Positions 10,001 to 20,965 of a stretch of DNA of 64,000 bases are shown here, piece after piece. Source of the DNA: Eublepharis macularius. Lineage: Eukaryota > Chordata > Lepidosauria > Squamata > Eublepharidae. The stretch spans positions 85,984,464-86,048,463 of the forward strand of contig NC_072796.1 of NCBI RefSeq assembly GCF_028583425.1, given 5' to 3'. The translations under genes and the position numbers were made by a program. Under the pieces are notes generated by a model. It searched no databases. It had not been told where the DNA came from and saw nothing but the letters and a program-made list of their open reading frames with translations. How positions within the stretch are numbered: position 1 is the stretch's first letter; every line of letters starts with the position of its first letter.

Positions 10001-11140
10001 ATATATGGAAGGAAAGTGACTCACTAATGTAAACAGAGCTAGATACATTATTCCTCCAGTCTCTGCTGTTTCATTTAAGCACAAACAGAACTATTTACAA
10101 TATAGTTTGGACAATCCACTCTATAAACCTAGGGAAAGTTGTTACCCTCCAACCAGTTTCAGGTCCCAGTTTCAGTCTGTCCTTCAATCCACATTGGTGT
10201 GAAGCAAATGTGCAGTATTCTAAATGCTCATCGTACCACTTACTGTACATCCTCAGTCAATAGACAGTTTGTATGAAGGACTGAGCATAGCATTGATTGA
10301 TTTGGCCAGGATTTTTTAAAAAGTAAATGAATGCTGTGAGCCTAAGGAAGCTATAGGCTTGTTTTTGTCAAAGGGTCCCTTGCCCCTTGGTAAATTTTTT
10401 GACAGTCAGGGAAGTCAAAAACAATTTGTTATAAGGACAACTATTCAAAGAGGCTATCAAAAATAATAATATGCTAGCACAAGTTCCCTGCATGAGCATG
10501 AACAATTCTTCAGATCTCAGTGTGGATGCATGTGATAATCCAGTCGTTCCTATGTGTTGCCATCCTATGACACAATGCAGGTAAATGCTCCAAAATGTTG
10601 AAGTAAAGAACAACTGTCTTCTTTCCACACAACTATTTTTCCTTTTTTATTCAAGCATTCTTCCCAAGAGCAAAACATCGGAATCAAAAGGAAAAGGTCA
10701 AATAAAGAATGAGAGCTCTTACTTCACATTTCAGTTATGCAAAAAAAACCCTTAAATACTAATTAAATATATTAATTAGACATAAAAATCTCACAGTAGC
10801 TCATTGGAAATTATTAATACACAGTTAAAATTTACTAGGGTGTCTAATCTTTATTATCATGTTCTTTTGTCAATGCAATATACCATGTGTACCTACTTCC
10901 ACCACAAAACCCACTCTACGTTTTTTAAATCCTTATTATTTAAATGATTTAAAACCTCTCCATTCAGTCCTTACCAGTGTTGTGGATCTTGAGGTAGAGT
11001 AGAATTGCAATCACATACTCCTTTGCTCAAACACAGTTTATGCGTGTGCGTTCACTTAAGTCTGGTTTATAACATTTCTGTGTCACCTTTTAATTAAATA
11101 TTTATTTATATATGTATACATTTGGATATTTCTATTAGAA
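10001..11140. other. No recognisable gene or repeat
   Basis: Low-GC sequence with no terminal repeats or long reading frame. Confidence 0.5.
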
Positions 11141-11176
11141 ATGTGCAAAATGAAACAAATGAGCTGAAAATACACT

Positions 11177-11575
11177 CAGAGGAGATTAGAGAGACTGCTG
11201 AATTGTAACTGATAATGATGCTCAAGGCAATGCATCCACCTGGATTGAATGGAGACCTAGGCTTCCTGTCTCATTACCAATGTTGATTCCTTCATACCTA
11301 CTACCCCTCTGCATACCTCTCCCAATCCAATCACACCTGCTTTTGTCATTCAACAGCTGCCATTTACTTGCTATTTTCATTCAGCATCTGAAATCACTCC
11401 ACTCTCCAAGATATAAGGACAGATGGACTCACATTCTAGCTGTATCTGAAGTAGTGAGTTGTGACTCACAAAAGTTCATACCCTACTACAAATTTTGTTA
11501 GTCTTATAGGTGCTACTGGACTGTTGCTCTTTTCCACGGATACAGACAGACTAACACAGCTACCCATCTTGAGTA
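11177..11575 (+). repeat. Inserted dispersed repeat ending in TGCTACTGGACT...GACAGACTAACACAGCTACCC
   Basis: Absent from the paralogous copy at 42.86 kb, so it is an insertion. Its second half (GAAGTAGTGAGTTGTGACTC, TTGTTAGTCTTATAGGTGCT, ACAGACAGACTAACACAGCT) matches, in reverse, the segment at 52015-52110. I recognise it as a common sauropsid interspersed repeat but cannot name the family. Confidence 0.5.
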
Positions 11576-11630
11576 ATCACTGGTTTAACAGTGAAACAAA
11601 TTCAGGAAATGAAGCTGTAATGGTAATGAT

Positions 11631-12367
11631 TAGAGATGGGCACAATCCGCATTCCGAATGTCAAAAACCCACGAAAATGGCGATCGCGCGATCGTGACCT
11701 GGTGGATCGTGACTGGCCATGGTCAACGATCCAGCGGTCGGGAGAGGCCTGGATCGTGGTGTTCGGGCTTTGTTCGGGAATCCAGACACTCAAGCGCCAG
11801 CAATCTATTCCCCTGGCAATGGAGCCAGGGGAATGCCTGAGCTCTGTTTGCCCTCCTGTCACCCTGGAAACCCAAATGGAAGCCCAGGTTTCCTTGATCA
11901 GCAGGGCTTCCTTCCAACCACGGAGCAGCAAAGCAGTTACAAGTTGGGAGAAGACACCCAGGGGAGGGAGGGGGAAGAGGGTGTTCTGTAGCCATGGGCA
12001 CTCCAATCTCATCCCTGCAAACCCTGATAGGCAGCTCTGATGGCCAAACACAGACCTCCTGTATTGCTGAATGGGACCCATGCTTATAAATAGCCATGGT
12101 CTCCCAGGCTGGGTTTCACTTTCTGCTAGCAGTGGAGTGGGACAGAGCTCTTTCTTGCCACTTGCTAGCCTTTGGAGAGAGAGACTGAGAGAGTACAATT
12201 GTGCTTGGCTTTGGGGAATAGGGATCTATGTGGCCTCCACGATCCACAATCCACGATCTGGTTCGGGAACAGGAGATGTTCGTTGCTGTTTGAAATTCGG
12301 GATCGTGGTCTTCACCGAACCACGATCCTCTGGATCGGTAATTTTTTTTGGTTCGTGCCCATGTCTA
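11631..12367 (+). mobile_element. Non-autonomous hAT, internally deleted, nested insertion
   Basis: Ends TAGAGATGGGCAC... and ...GTGCCCATGTCTA are inverted repeats. Flanks GTAATGAT (11623-11630) and GTAATGAG (12368-12375) are an 8-bp target duplication with one mismatch, diagnostic for hAT. The first 590 or so bases align with 35663-36240 and the last 130 or so with 39800-39931. It is therefore a deletion derivative of the 4.27-kb element there: the interior, including all transposase sequence, is missing. The many opposite-strand frames across it are chance products of its GC-rich sequence. Confidence 0.9.
12085..12090 (+). promoter_or_regulatory. TATA box of the hAT 5' region
   Basis: TATAAA in the context GCTTATAAATAGCC, at the same place relative to the left end as the TATAAA at 36105 in the larger element. 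Probably the remnant promoter of the ancestral transposase. Confidence 0.45.
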
Positions 12368-13345
12368 GTAATGAGTCCCTCTCCTACCACCCCCAAGTTC
12401 ATGTGTTTCAGTTCAGTTCTTATTGCACAGTGGCAGTGTGGGCAGGCAGACGGGCAGGCAAGCACTGGGCCAGCAGTGGTAAGCAGCAGTGTCTGTAACT
12501 GCTTTCTTTAATAGCACCCAACCAATAAGTTCCCATGGAGAAAGACTGAACTCTAGAGTAGCATAACTCTATTGGCAGAAAGGGGAATATGTGCATTGTG
12601 CACAACTGCGTTATGTCTTTGGTGTCTCTCAAGCAATGGCATTGACATTGAGCGGCTTGTCTATTGTAGGGATCGATTTGCAAAAGGCTTGCTTTGCACT
12701 GGGGAGAGCAGCAGCAGATTGTATGGTGCTGTCCACATCACCCTGCCAATCCCTTTCTGTGCACTTATACACACAATGCAAGGAGAGGCTGACAAACAGG
12801 TCGTGTCCATGTGGACATGCACAAGTGGGTTTGAGGAGGGAGGGATCTCTCTAGCCTCCAACTGGCCCGAATGACACAAAGGTTCATGTTATGCAGATTA
12901 GGGCAAAAACTGGAAATAATAAACAATTATTGAAGGAGAGCGACATCGAAGAGGGCCCAGATGTTTGTGGACCATGTTATCCAAAAGTGCTCTTTTGCTG
13001 CTGCCCTTCAGTTGGGTGCCGCTGCAACTAGCCAACTGTGACTGCAGAAGTCAACCTAAGATAATGGGTCAAGAAGCACCAAGAGATGCTTCATCATGCC
13101 CAGAGAAGACTTGTTCGTCTTTTCTGGGCCCTGTTTAAAACTGTTAGGTCAGTATTAACTGACTGGAGCTAGCATGACTGAGTACTGTGCGCAGTTCCAT
13201 ACAGACATTGAAGTCTTTCCACATCAGTATTCCATGTGGACCAGTTTGGTTATAGACTATGAGACTATGGCTTTGGAATCAGTTTAATTTCTTTTCCTAC
13301 TTTAGGTTAATCGTTTAGTCAGAAAATGGCTACTGGGAGAAATGT

Positions 13346-13769
13346 TCAAAGTCTTCAACCAGTATGGAAGGTGAAATAAAGAGACCAGGCAGGTGTAACA
13401 GCCAGAGGATGGAGTTCCAAAGACTAGAAGCAGTTGCCTAGAAGGCCATTGCATGGGTTCCAAACAAATGTACTTCCTTAATTGTGGACTCCTGCAGCAG
13501 AACTTCAGGGTTTAATGTTAGAAAATCCCTCAGAGATGTTAGAATCCATTAGGATCCATCCAGGAGCCAATAATTCTAGTTGATCCCCCCACCCTTGTGA
13601 GAGTTATATGCTACCTTCAGCCTAAACACTACCAGAAAATTATCTATCCATGGCAAATGAAGTCATACAGGAATCACCATTCTTCTGACATGTCTAAAAT
13701 ATTAAATCCAAACTGTGTCCTGCTGCATGTGTATGCTAACTGAGGAAGATTCATGCTTGGTGCGGAGCT
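13346..13769. other. No recognisable gene or repeat
   Basis: I see no structure that can be assigned. Confidence 0.45.
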
Positions 13770-13985
13770 GGCATCTCTGGGTTAGGAAATGCCTGGAGAT
13801 TTGGGGATGGAGCCTGAATTGGGCTGAGTTTGATAAAATGGTGAGGGAGTTCAGCCAGGCTGTGTGATGCCATAGACTCCTCCTTCCAAAGCTGCCACTT
13901 TTCCCCAGGGGAACTGATCTTTGTAGACTGGAGATCATTGTAATTTCAGTAGAACTTCAGGCCTAACCTGGAGGTTGGCAAGCCA
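13770..13985. mobile_element. GGGTTGCC-family MITE, copy 4, reverse orientation
   Basis: CTGGGTTAGGAAATGCCTGGAGATTTGGGGATGGAGCC at the left and GGAACTGATCTTTGTAGACTGGAGATC...CCTGGAGGTTGGCAAGCC at the right match the complement of copies 2 and 3. Confidence 0.55.
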
Positions 13986-14167
13986 ACACACAACAATAGC
14001 AAGTAGTCTTCCAAAACTGATACCAGCTTTAACAGATTATACAGGGAGATAGTTAGGCAACGTGTGTGTGTGTTGGGGGGGGGGGAGATGACGAAATCAC
14101 AATTATTTTTCAGGAGCCCAGTATCGGTAATAAAAAACCTACATTTAGCAAAGAACAGGCTGTCTGG

Positions 14168-14680
14168 TTAGGGCAATGGGATCATGAGAGACCAAGGCAG
14201 GTGCCATTTCAAAGTTCTGAGGTTTGACACAACATAAAAAGGGGATCCTGGCCTTATTACTGTGATTCCCCAAAGGGACTCCACCCTTTGATATCTGCCC
14301 TTGAGGGACAACCTCCCAGGCAGCGATTCACTGCTGATGGTGGGTTCCATACTGAAGCCTCCCAGGTCTGCAAATGAAGTGGGTGTCCCAATGGCAGTCT
14401 GTGTTTGAACTGTTCTATCCCTTAGCACACTAATTTTTCTCAGTGGCAATGATTGGCTGCGTGGGACCCAGGTAAAAGCCACCTCATCCCCAGTCCCAAG
14501 ATGACCCATTTGCTGCTGGTAGATGCTCTCACCACTATAGTCTTTTGTGTCTGTATGATAGGCATGTTCCTCCAGTGAAGACCTAGTGAAGGGAAATAAG
14601 AAGCCATTCTGTCTCCTATATGCTGATACTTTTTGATAGATGTACCTATTATATTGATTCTTAGAGTCTTTTGTATGCAC
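14168..14680 (-). other. Unassigned 170-codon open frame
   Basis: A single uninterrupted frame on the minus strand, beginning at a GTG, with internal ATGs. The first in-frame ATG is in the QQQMGHLG block, about residue 68. Composition is mixed and protein-like (GDEVAFTWVPRSQSLPLRK, GGFSMEPTISSESLPG). I recognise no domain. No AG/GT splice pair convincingly brackets it and there is no poly-A tail. It could be a decayed exon, a processed-pseudogene piece, part of an unrecognised retroelement, or chance. A second frame overlaps its 5' part up to 14739. Confidence 0.25.
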
Positions 14681-14739
14681 AAGTTCTGCCTTTCCAACTT
14701 CATCTTACTCACAAGAGGAGTACAAAACTCTGGACTCAT

Positions 14740-15060
14740 TTTAAAAGACCAAAGTCCAAATCATTTCCCTGAAATTCACTGAGTTACTATGGGCCAGTCG
14801 TGCTCTTTTAGCCTAACCATTCCTGTGAGGATAAAATGGGGGGAAAGAGACTATGTCCATCATCCTGCGCTCCTTGGGGAAAAGGTAGGAGAAAAATATA
14901 ATAAACAATTTTAAAGTAAATGAAATAAAGGAGTATCTCTTGCACACATTGTTCCTGAATGTATGTGCACATCGGACACATCATAGTAGCATCATAATCA
15001 TACAGCACAAATGGATGCAGGTCCAGTACAGAGGGGAGTTGGACACAGTATATATATTAT
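14740..15060. other. No recognisable gene or repeat
   Basis: AT-rich; possible eroded LINE tail at 14820-14905 (TGAGGATAAAATGGGG, CTCCTTGGGGAAAAGG), too diverged to assign. Confidence 0.4.
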
Positions 15061-15255
15061 AAAGAGCATAGAGTTGAAAGGTACCCCCAAGGGTCATCTA
15101 GGCCAATCTCCTGCACCATGCAGGAAATTCACAGCTACTCCTCTGGTGACCCCTGCTCAATGCCCAGAGGAAGCCTCTAGGATCCCCAGACAATCCAGCC
15201 TTGAGGAAAATTCCTTCCTGACCCAAAAGTGGCGTTCAGCATTACCCTGGGTGTA
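15061..15255 (-). mobile_element. CR1 LINE 3' fragment, reverse
   Basis: AGCATAGAGTTGAAAGG...GGTCATCTAGGCCAATCTCCTGCACCATGCAGG, then GTGACCC, CAATGCCCAGAGG and CATTACCCTGGGTGTAT. Same blocks and order as the copy at 5773. Confidence 0.7.
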
Positions 15256-15259
15256 TAAT

Positions 15260-15492
15260 GTTTGGTGTAGCGGTTAAGAATGCAGGACTGTAATCTGGAG
15301 AACCAGGTTTGACTCCCCACTCCTCCACTTGAAGCCAGCTGGGTGACCTTGGGCTGGTCACAGTTCTCTGGAGCTCTCTTAGCCCCACCCACCTCACAGA
15401 GTGTTTTGTTATGGGGATAATAATGGCATACTTTGTAAACTGCTCTGAGTGGTCTGAAGGGTGGTATATAAATCAAATGTTGTTGTTGTTAT
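15260..15492 (+). mobile_element. tRNA-derived SINE (Sauria-SINE type), second copy
   Basis: A box TGGTGTAGCGG (15263-15273) and B box GGTTTGACTCC (15306-15316) of a polymerase III promoter. The body, GAAGCCAGCTGGGTGACCTTGGG...CACAGTTCTCTGGAGCTCTC, matches the copy at 1038. The tail GGGTGGTATATAAATCAAATGTTG ends in GTT repeats. It was inserted directly against the CR1 fragment on its left. The head lacks a few bases at its very 5' end. Confidence 0.88.
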
Positions 15493-15559
15493 AAGAGAAG
15501 GACATGACAGCCTAGCTCTTGCTCATCCTTCCTGGCCTCCCTCTCATGATCTGCTTACA

Positions 15560-15690
15560 TTTACCCTGAGTCATAGAATCAACATTTCTGACAGATGGCC
15601 ACCTAGTCTCTGCTTAAAAACCTCCAAAGAAAAAGAGCCTACCACCTCCCAAGGTGGCTCTGGAGGCTTTATTGGAGGCTCTGTTGGTTG
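15560..15690 (-). mobile_element. CR1 LINE fragment, reverse
   Basis: GAGTCATAGAATCAACATTTC..., GGCCACCTAGTCTCTGCTTAAAAACCTCCAAAGAAAAAGAGCC. The TGCTTAAAAACCTCCAA block with CCATCTAG-like lead is typical of the antisense of CR1 3' sequence. Confidence 0.6.
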
Positions 15691-16500
15691 AAGGTATATT
15701 GATGTGGCTACAATTCACCTTCCTTTTTTTCCTCACTGAAGGCAACTGTTGAAGTGAAAATTGTTCATTCACTACTTGGCTTCATCCACTCCATATAGTA
15801 TGTCTTAGGCCAGTTTCTCAGATTGCCTCTATAAAATGCTTCAGCACAACATGAACCTCAAGTAGCTTCTATAGTGTTTGTAATTGCTATATCGGGGATG
15901 CATATTGAAGCCAGTACAGCGCAAATTCCCTTTATGCTGTAAAGTTCACTAGCTGACCTTTTGTGAAGGACCAAAATTTGAAATTATGTGTAGCTAAGGT
16001 AGCATTTGATGTTGTCAGTATCCCCCTTTCTGACTGCCTAAAACAAGGTAGGTTTATATCAGGAAACTCTCAAAAGTTTAATGAATGATTCTACAAGCTC
16101 TCAAATGAATATTCTATACTGTCTTTTAAAAAATATATAACTTGTCTGTCTTGTAACTATACATATGTCAAGAGGTTAGCATAATTTACAACTACAATTT
16201 CCTCCCTTGGAAAGAGCTGAAAGATTGTTTTGCAAAGAGACCTGGAAGTATTTACAATCGTATCACACAGTGTATGCTGGGCACAGTCAGTAGGAAAATG
16301 ATACAGTTAAAACTTTAAATTGAAAGATAGACAGCAGCTATCAGTCAAACTTATAGACTTTTATTGTAACCGTTAAATGGTTAGTTCTCCTGGTTCATTC
16401 CTTAGGAGATACACATTCCCTAGTTCCTAGTTAGAACTTCTTTAAACTGACCCCTAGTCTGACAACTTCACCAACTTAGAAAAATTTTAAGTGTTACATA
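15691..16500. other. No recognisable gene or repeat
   Basis: Low-GC, apparently unique DNA. Confidence 0.5.
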
Positions 16501-16786
16501 GGCCATTTCCATATCTCCTTAAAGAGAGCCTACTCACCGAATGCGGGCGGCTTTTCCACTTTACTCCAGATGACTACGTTTTCAAAACAGTTGCAGGCTG
16601 TTTGGCTTCTGTTTTTGGGGTGCCTTTTCTGGCACTGCGGGAAAGTGCAGTTCCAGAAAAGGTGCCAAAAAACCAGAAGCCAAGCACTCAGAAACCATTT
16701 TGAAAACATAGACATCTGGAGTGACGTGGAAAAGCCACGCATGTTCAGTGAGTTGGCCATCCCTTTAAGTACATGTGGGAATGGCC
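16501..16786. mobile_element. Fold-back MITE of about 285 bp, GGCCATTTCC family
   Basis: Left end GGCCATTTCCATAT and right end ATGTGGGAATGGCC are inverted repeats. The homology runs inward through most of the element: AAACAGTTGCAGGCTGTTTGGCTTC on the left pairs with GAAGCCAAGCACTC...GAAACCATTTTG on the right, and GGAACTGCACTTTCC-like bases form the apex. Flanks ATA / GTA could be a 3-bp target duplication. No coding sequence. Confidence 0.7.
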
Positions 16787-18703
16787 GTAATTAGTCTGCC
16801 TTTTCAAAAGCCAAACTTCACATTTCCTAAACCAACACCTTTGACTGTTGTCTGACTTAAAATAGCAGTTTAATGGAGTTTTCTGCCACCTCCCCCTTCA
16901 ATCTAGTTCCTCCAAAATTCAGTGGGCCCTGGCTGTTACCTGCTGTTCTCACACTCCATCCAAGCATAAACAATTGTGCATAGGAAGGAATAGAACATTT
17001 GTCCATTCATCAGTTCTTGGGCCTGTAATTATCTTCCAGTTAACCTCCTTTACAGGGTTATTGTAAGGATAAAAAGAAGACTGTGTATACTCTTCTCAAC
17101 TCCTTGCTAGAAGGGCTGGAGAAAAATGAAAGAAATACATGTCCCCTTTCCTTCATATATTCATTTCTATACAAAATGTACATTTGCAAAGAGCTACAGA
17201 AAAGGGGAGTATGAGACTTTGAAAGCGAGTGATATCTGGATCAAAGTGTTGTTTTGCTTTTTTTAGAATTCTCATTTTAGATGTAGTTTGTTATTAAACC
17301 ATCAGGCTCTGGCAATTTAAAGGTCTGTCTTGGCAGAGTAGGGTAAAATGGGTAGTATCTACAGAAAAAAGTGAAGATCAAAAGTACAACATAAATATGG
17401 TTATTTTTAAAATAGCCATGTATTACATGGAAAACAGATTAGACCCAGAAGAATTCGTATCAGTATTTTATTCTTCTTAAGAGAAAGCTGCTTCATATCA
17501 ATTACCTGCTTAAAACAATTCCCACGTCCCTTGAAAATCTATAATTTATGTCATGAAGCACCAGCAATTATCAATGTCTGGTTATTTTCCTCCACAAAGC
17601 TCTTACACAGCAGCTGGATACACAAAACTAGCAAATTGTAAGCCCCAGGGGTTTCCATCCAGGAATTAGTGGTGTGTGTGTGTGTGTGTGTGCATGCATG
17701 CATGTTTTTAATGAAGAGGTACTTTGTATTACTAAGCATTGAAGGGAAGAGTATAAGAAAATATCTGGAAGAAGAAAACAACTTTCACAACAACTGCTTT
17801 ATGAAGTACAACAAAAGATTTTAAACAGAGGGACTGGACCATTATATAAAGTAATGATCAACTCTTTAGTAGCTCTGAGATCATCACTGTTGGGGGCTCA
17901 ATCGTAGTATGTCACACCCTGAAACAATTAACTGATCAAATTATGTGTGAGTTTAAAAAGGGTATGGATTTAAAGAGTTAATTGAAAATGCACCAGATTG
18001 ATGCAGAGTACATATTTTATAGGTCTTTTAAATAATGTATTTGAATCCTAACTTTGGTGACACAAAAAGAACTTGCCTACAAGATTTAGAGAGGTTCACA
18101 TCAGATAATTTGCCCAGCAAATACATACAGTTGTTTTTGACAAAAACAAAATAGATTTTTAGTAATATTCATATTGATATATCTGGATATGTGAGGTAAT
18201 ACCGAAATGTTTGAACACACAGCTATAATTAAAATCATCATAGTTAAATCATCAGTCCAGTAATGGTTTACGGCTCTTCACAGTAAACACCAGACCCCAA
18301 CATGGCCTTCTTATCTCTTATGGCTGTCTCCACCACGACCTCTTCTACATGATAAACTTTACCTTAGGCTTTCTGCATATTCAATCAATGAGGACCAGAT
18401 CCACTTTATTCATTGGTTCTAGCCCCCTACTGTAAGCCACCCTAACAGGCCTACACTTTAAGACATGCTGCCTGCAAAGTAGGAATACAGTTCCCATCTC
18501 CTAGCCAGGAGACTGGAAAAGTACTGAACTGTGGGGTCATGGTAAAGGTGAGCTAACAGCCCCACAAACCCCTAGGAGATGTGCAAAATCTACAGATCAA
18601 AGTAGTGATCTTTCTAGAGCTCCTGATCCCTCTGATCTTCCCCATCATCTCCTCCCTAGTTAATTACACTGATGACTCCAAGGGCTCTTCCTGTTCCACA
18701 CTC
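16787..18703. other. Mostly unrecognised AT-rich sequence
   Basis: Only the dinucleotide repeat at 17671 stands out. No gene-like frame. Confidence 0.5.
17671..17704. repeat. (GT)n microsatellite followed by CATG repeat
   Basis: About 11 GT units, then CATGCATGCATG. Confidence 0.9.
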
Positions 18704-18823
18704 AGGGCCAAGCTACACATGATGAATGACACTTGAATGGCAAGTGTATTTCTCCCTGTTCACTTGCCCTCCACTCAATCCACTTGCCGTTCAAGTGTCA
18801 TTCGTCATGTGTAGCTTGGCCCT
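18704..18823. mobile_element. 120-bp palindromic MITE, GGGCCAAGC family, copy 1
   Basis: GGGCCAAGCTACACATGATG at the left pairs with its complement, CATGTGTAGCTTGGCCC, at the right. The inner arms, ACACTTGAATGGCAAGTG and CACTTGCCGTTCAAGTGT, also pair. A nearly identical copy is at 44187. Flanks TCA / TCT fit a 3-bp target duplication, as in Harbinger-type elements. Confidence 0.8.
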
Positions 18824-18913
18824 CTGCGAGCCATAAACCAGCCTTTGGGTATCAATAGATGTGCTTGATCAAACCTTCTCTGGTTTTATTACTTTACAAT
18901 GCTGGAGACAACC

Positions 18914-18996
18914 TGTTGAGTTATTGTGATTGGCAAAAGGCTCCATCCTGCCTCAAAGGATGAATTTTTCCTATAAAAAGGGCTGCTTTCAGCCAG

Positions 18997-19044
<48 letters not shown>

Positions 19045-19407
19045 CGCGCGCGCTTCCTCCAAACATCCTCAGACTTTTTGTCTGAGCTCCCTTTCCCTCT
19101 CCTGGCTGCGGTCCTGGACACCCCAATGCTGCTCCTCTATGGACTCCTCTTGTCTCCAGGATAGGTAACTATGGCTTTCTCTCTGCACTGCCGTCCCACT
19201 TTCCTCAGTGTTTTCTAGTTAGACCTGCATGAGAGCGCTGTGTGTATTCTGTCTGCTTCTGTAATGAAAAACCCACTCTTGTTGAACATCTGCCTGTTTA
19301 TTAAAGAGTTCTCTAGAGGCAAGCAGTCCTGGTACACATTGGTTAAAAGATCCTGCAGTTACCCCTCTCTTGCTTAGCCTCTCCTTGCTACTAGTTCCTC
19401 CACAACA
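18914..19407 (+). mobile_element. Candidate solo LTR
   Basis: Begins TGTTGAG and ends CCACAACA, so the tips TGTTG / CAACA are inverted as in LTRs. A TATA box (CCTATAAAAAGGGC, about 18970) is followed 300 bp later by a polyadenylation-like TTTATTAAAG (19299). No target duplication is obvious and no primer-binding site could be confirmed, so this rests on layout only. Confidence 0.3.
18999..19053. repeat. Compound (CT)n(GT)n(GC)n microsatellite
   Basis: CT repeats to about 19027, then GT to 19044, then GC to 19053. It lies about 25 bases downstream of a TATA-like motif. Confidence 0.9.
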
Positions 19408-20474
19408 CTTGCACGGAGGCACATTGGGTAACTGCTTTGAATTCTTTAATTCCACACTTCGAGGGAGTTGAACCAAAGTGGTGTCTGTTTTTTATTTCTA
19501 TGCTAGGAAATGCCCCGTTTCTGCTACAGGCTTTCTGGGGAACATGATAGTTTCCTTAGTTGATCTGCTGAGGACAGATCAGTTTCCTCAATTGTTTGCC
19601 GAGGGAACTTACAATGTTTTTTGAGGGGGGGGGAGTTAATGACAACCTTGCAATGTTGCTATTTATATATTTTTTTAAAGAAATCTGGGCTGGCTGCTAT
19701 TGAACCAATCAGGATGCAGGTGAATAAAAGGGAGGGTGAACAGCAGGGCCAAGGCCAGGCCTCATACTGAAGAATTGTTGCTAACTAACCTTTGTATCTG
19801 GGTTCCTATTATGGGTCGAGAGAAGTGAGAAACATCTTTGAGTAGTTAGAGCTGGAGACAACTGCTGGTAAAATGCGCTTGAAAAAGCTGTTCCAAAACA
19901 GGAGAATTGCTAGCTTCCTGTTGAGCGGTTCTAGGTGGCTGCGGATTCTCCTTCCCATGAAACTTGTGGGTCCTTGGTGGATCCTCCCACCTAGGAGACA
20001 GCTATGGCACCGGCAACTTCCATCTGGTTGGATGTGCATCTAGAAATGAACAAGAAAGATGGTCATAATCAACTGAAAAATTACCTTTGACTCCCAAGTC
20101 TCCGGTTTACTGTTTGACTGAAAAAGAAAAACCTTCTTTGATGGCCTTTATTATTATTTGTATATTAGAATTGTGAATCTTGGATGTAAACTTATTTATT
20201 GTTGTATTTATCTTGCTAATTTAGGCACTTTGCACTTTAAATAAGTATATAGTATTGTTGTAAAAAAAATTAAATACTATTTTTAAATATTAAATTATAT
20301 TATTTTTGCACGGTGCACTTTAAGAATGATTAGGGTAATTGATTACTTCTGTGGTAGGTTTTTGCAATCTCATACTGAAGAAAGCATTCTTCACTTCAAA
20401 AAAAAAACCAAACCTGGTTTGACTTCCCTGGGGGAAAAAAAACATCAGTGTATGTGGGCAGGGCCACAGAAAAG
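19408..20474. other. Unassigned; possible promoter-like or LTR-like patch at about 19700-19830
   Basis: GAACCAATCAGGATGC (CCAAT) followed 25 bases later by GAATAAAAGGGAGG (TATA-like) resembles a retroelement promoter. A G9 run is at 19623-19632. From 20100 on the sequence is AT-rich with repeated GCACTTTAA blocks. No reading frame. Confidence 0.3.
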
Positions 20475-20965
20475 CCAGGGAAAGACCAGAAAGAGACAGT
20501 CTACGGGACCGTCTCTCCCCGTATATTCCCCAGAGGACACTCTGGATATTCCCCAGAGGACACTCCGATCAGAGGACAAACAGCTGTTGGTGGTCCCTGG
20601 CCCCAAGGAGGCCCACCTAGCCTTGACTAGAGCCAGGGCCTTTTCAGTCCTGGCTCCCACCTGGTGGAACGCTGTCTGCTGAAATCAGGGCCGGGCAGGA
20701 CCTACTATCTTTTCCCCGGGCCTGCAAGACAGAGTTGTTCCGCCAGGCATATGGATGAGGCTGGGCCTCCGCCGGCCTGGAAAAAGGGGTGTATAAATCT
20801 TAACTCTCCCTGTGAAGGCTGTCTACCATCCTGTTTAAAATGTGTTGTTTTTAATGAACATGAATTTTTTAATTGTATTTTTAATATGTTGTTATCCGCC
20901 CTGAGTCCGCTCGCGGGGAGGGTGGAATACAAATTTGAAATAAATAAAATAAATAGATTCTATGG
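20475..20965 (+). mobile_element. L2/CR1-clade LINE, ORF2 C-terminus and 3' end
   Basis: GGTGGTCCCTGGCCCCAAGG, GCCAGGGCCTTTTCAGTCCTGG and CACCTGGTGGAACGCT encode in broken frames the end of ORF2 (VGGPWPQGG-type). The 3' tail follows: ATCCGCCCTGAGTCCGCTCGCGGGGAGGGTGGAATACAAAT, then AAATAAA repeats. The block ATATTCCCCAGAGGACACTC is partly duplicated in tandem (20519-20570). Same family as 53200-53735. Confidence 0.75.

Larger units (their letters stand above)
11141..13345 (+). repeat. Old dispersed repeat (family Y copy A), split by later insertions
   Basis: Aligns in pieces with 42825-43920. Shared blocks include AAATGAGCTGAAAATAC (11158), AACAAATT...GAAGCTGTAATGG (11596), GTGTTTCA-TTCAGTTCTTATTG (12402), GCAATGGCATTGA (12632), CAAAAGG-TTGCTTTGCAC (12679), CCTTTCTGTGCA (12752), GGGTTTGAGGAGGGAGGG (12828), TTCATGTTA-GCAGATTAGG and GGTTAAT-GTTTAGTCAGAA (13304). 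In this copy the sequence is interrupted at about 11177-11595 and by the hAT at 11631-12367. The left tip resembles hAT termini (TAGRRRTGTGCA), so an old hAT is possible, but no matching right tip is seen. Confidence 0.65.

Noticed and set aside
11602..12198. 198-codon minus-strand frame
   Set aside because: Covers the non-coding left part of a hAT element and runs across its boundary and target duplication, so it cannot be an ancient gene.
15260..15335. tRNA gene
   Set aside because: A and B boxes are present but the sequence does not fold as a complete tRNA and continues into a SINE body seen twice.
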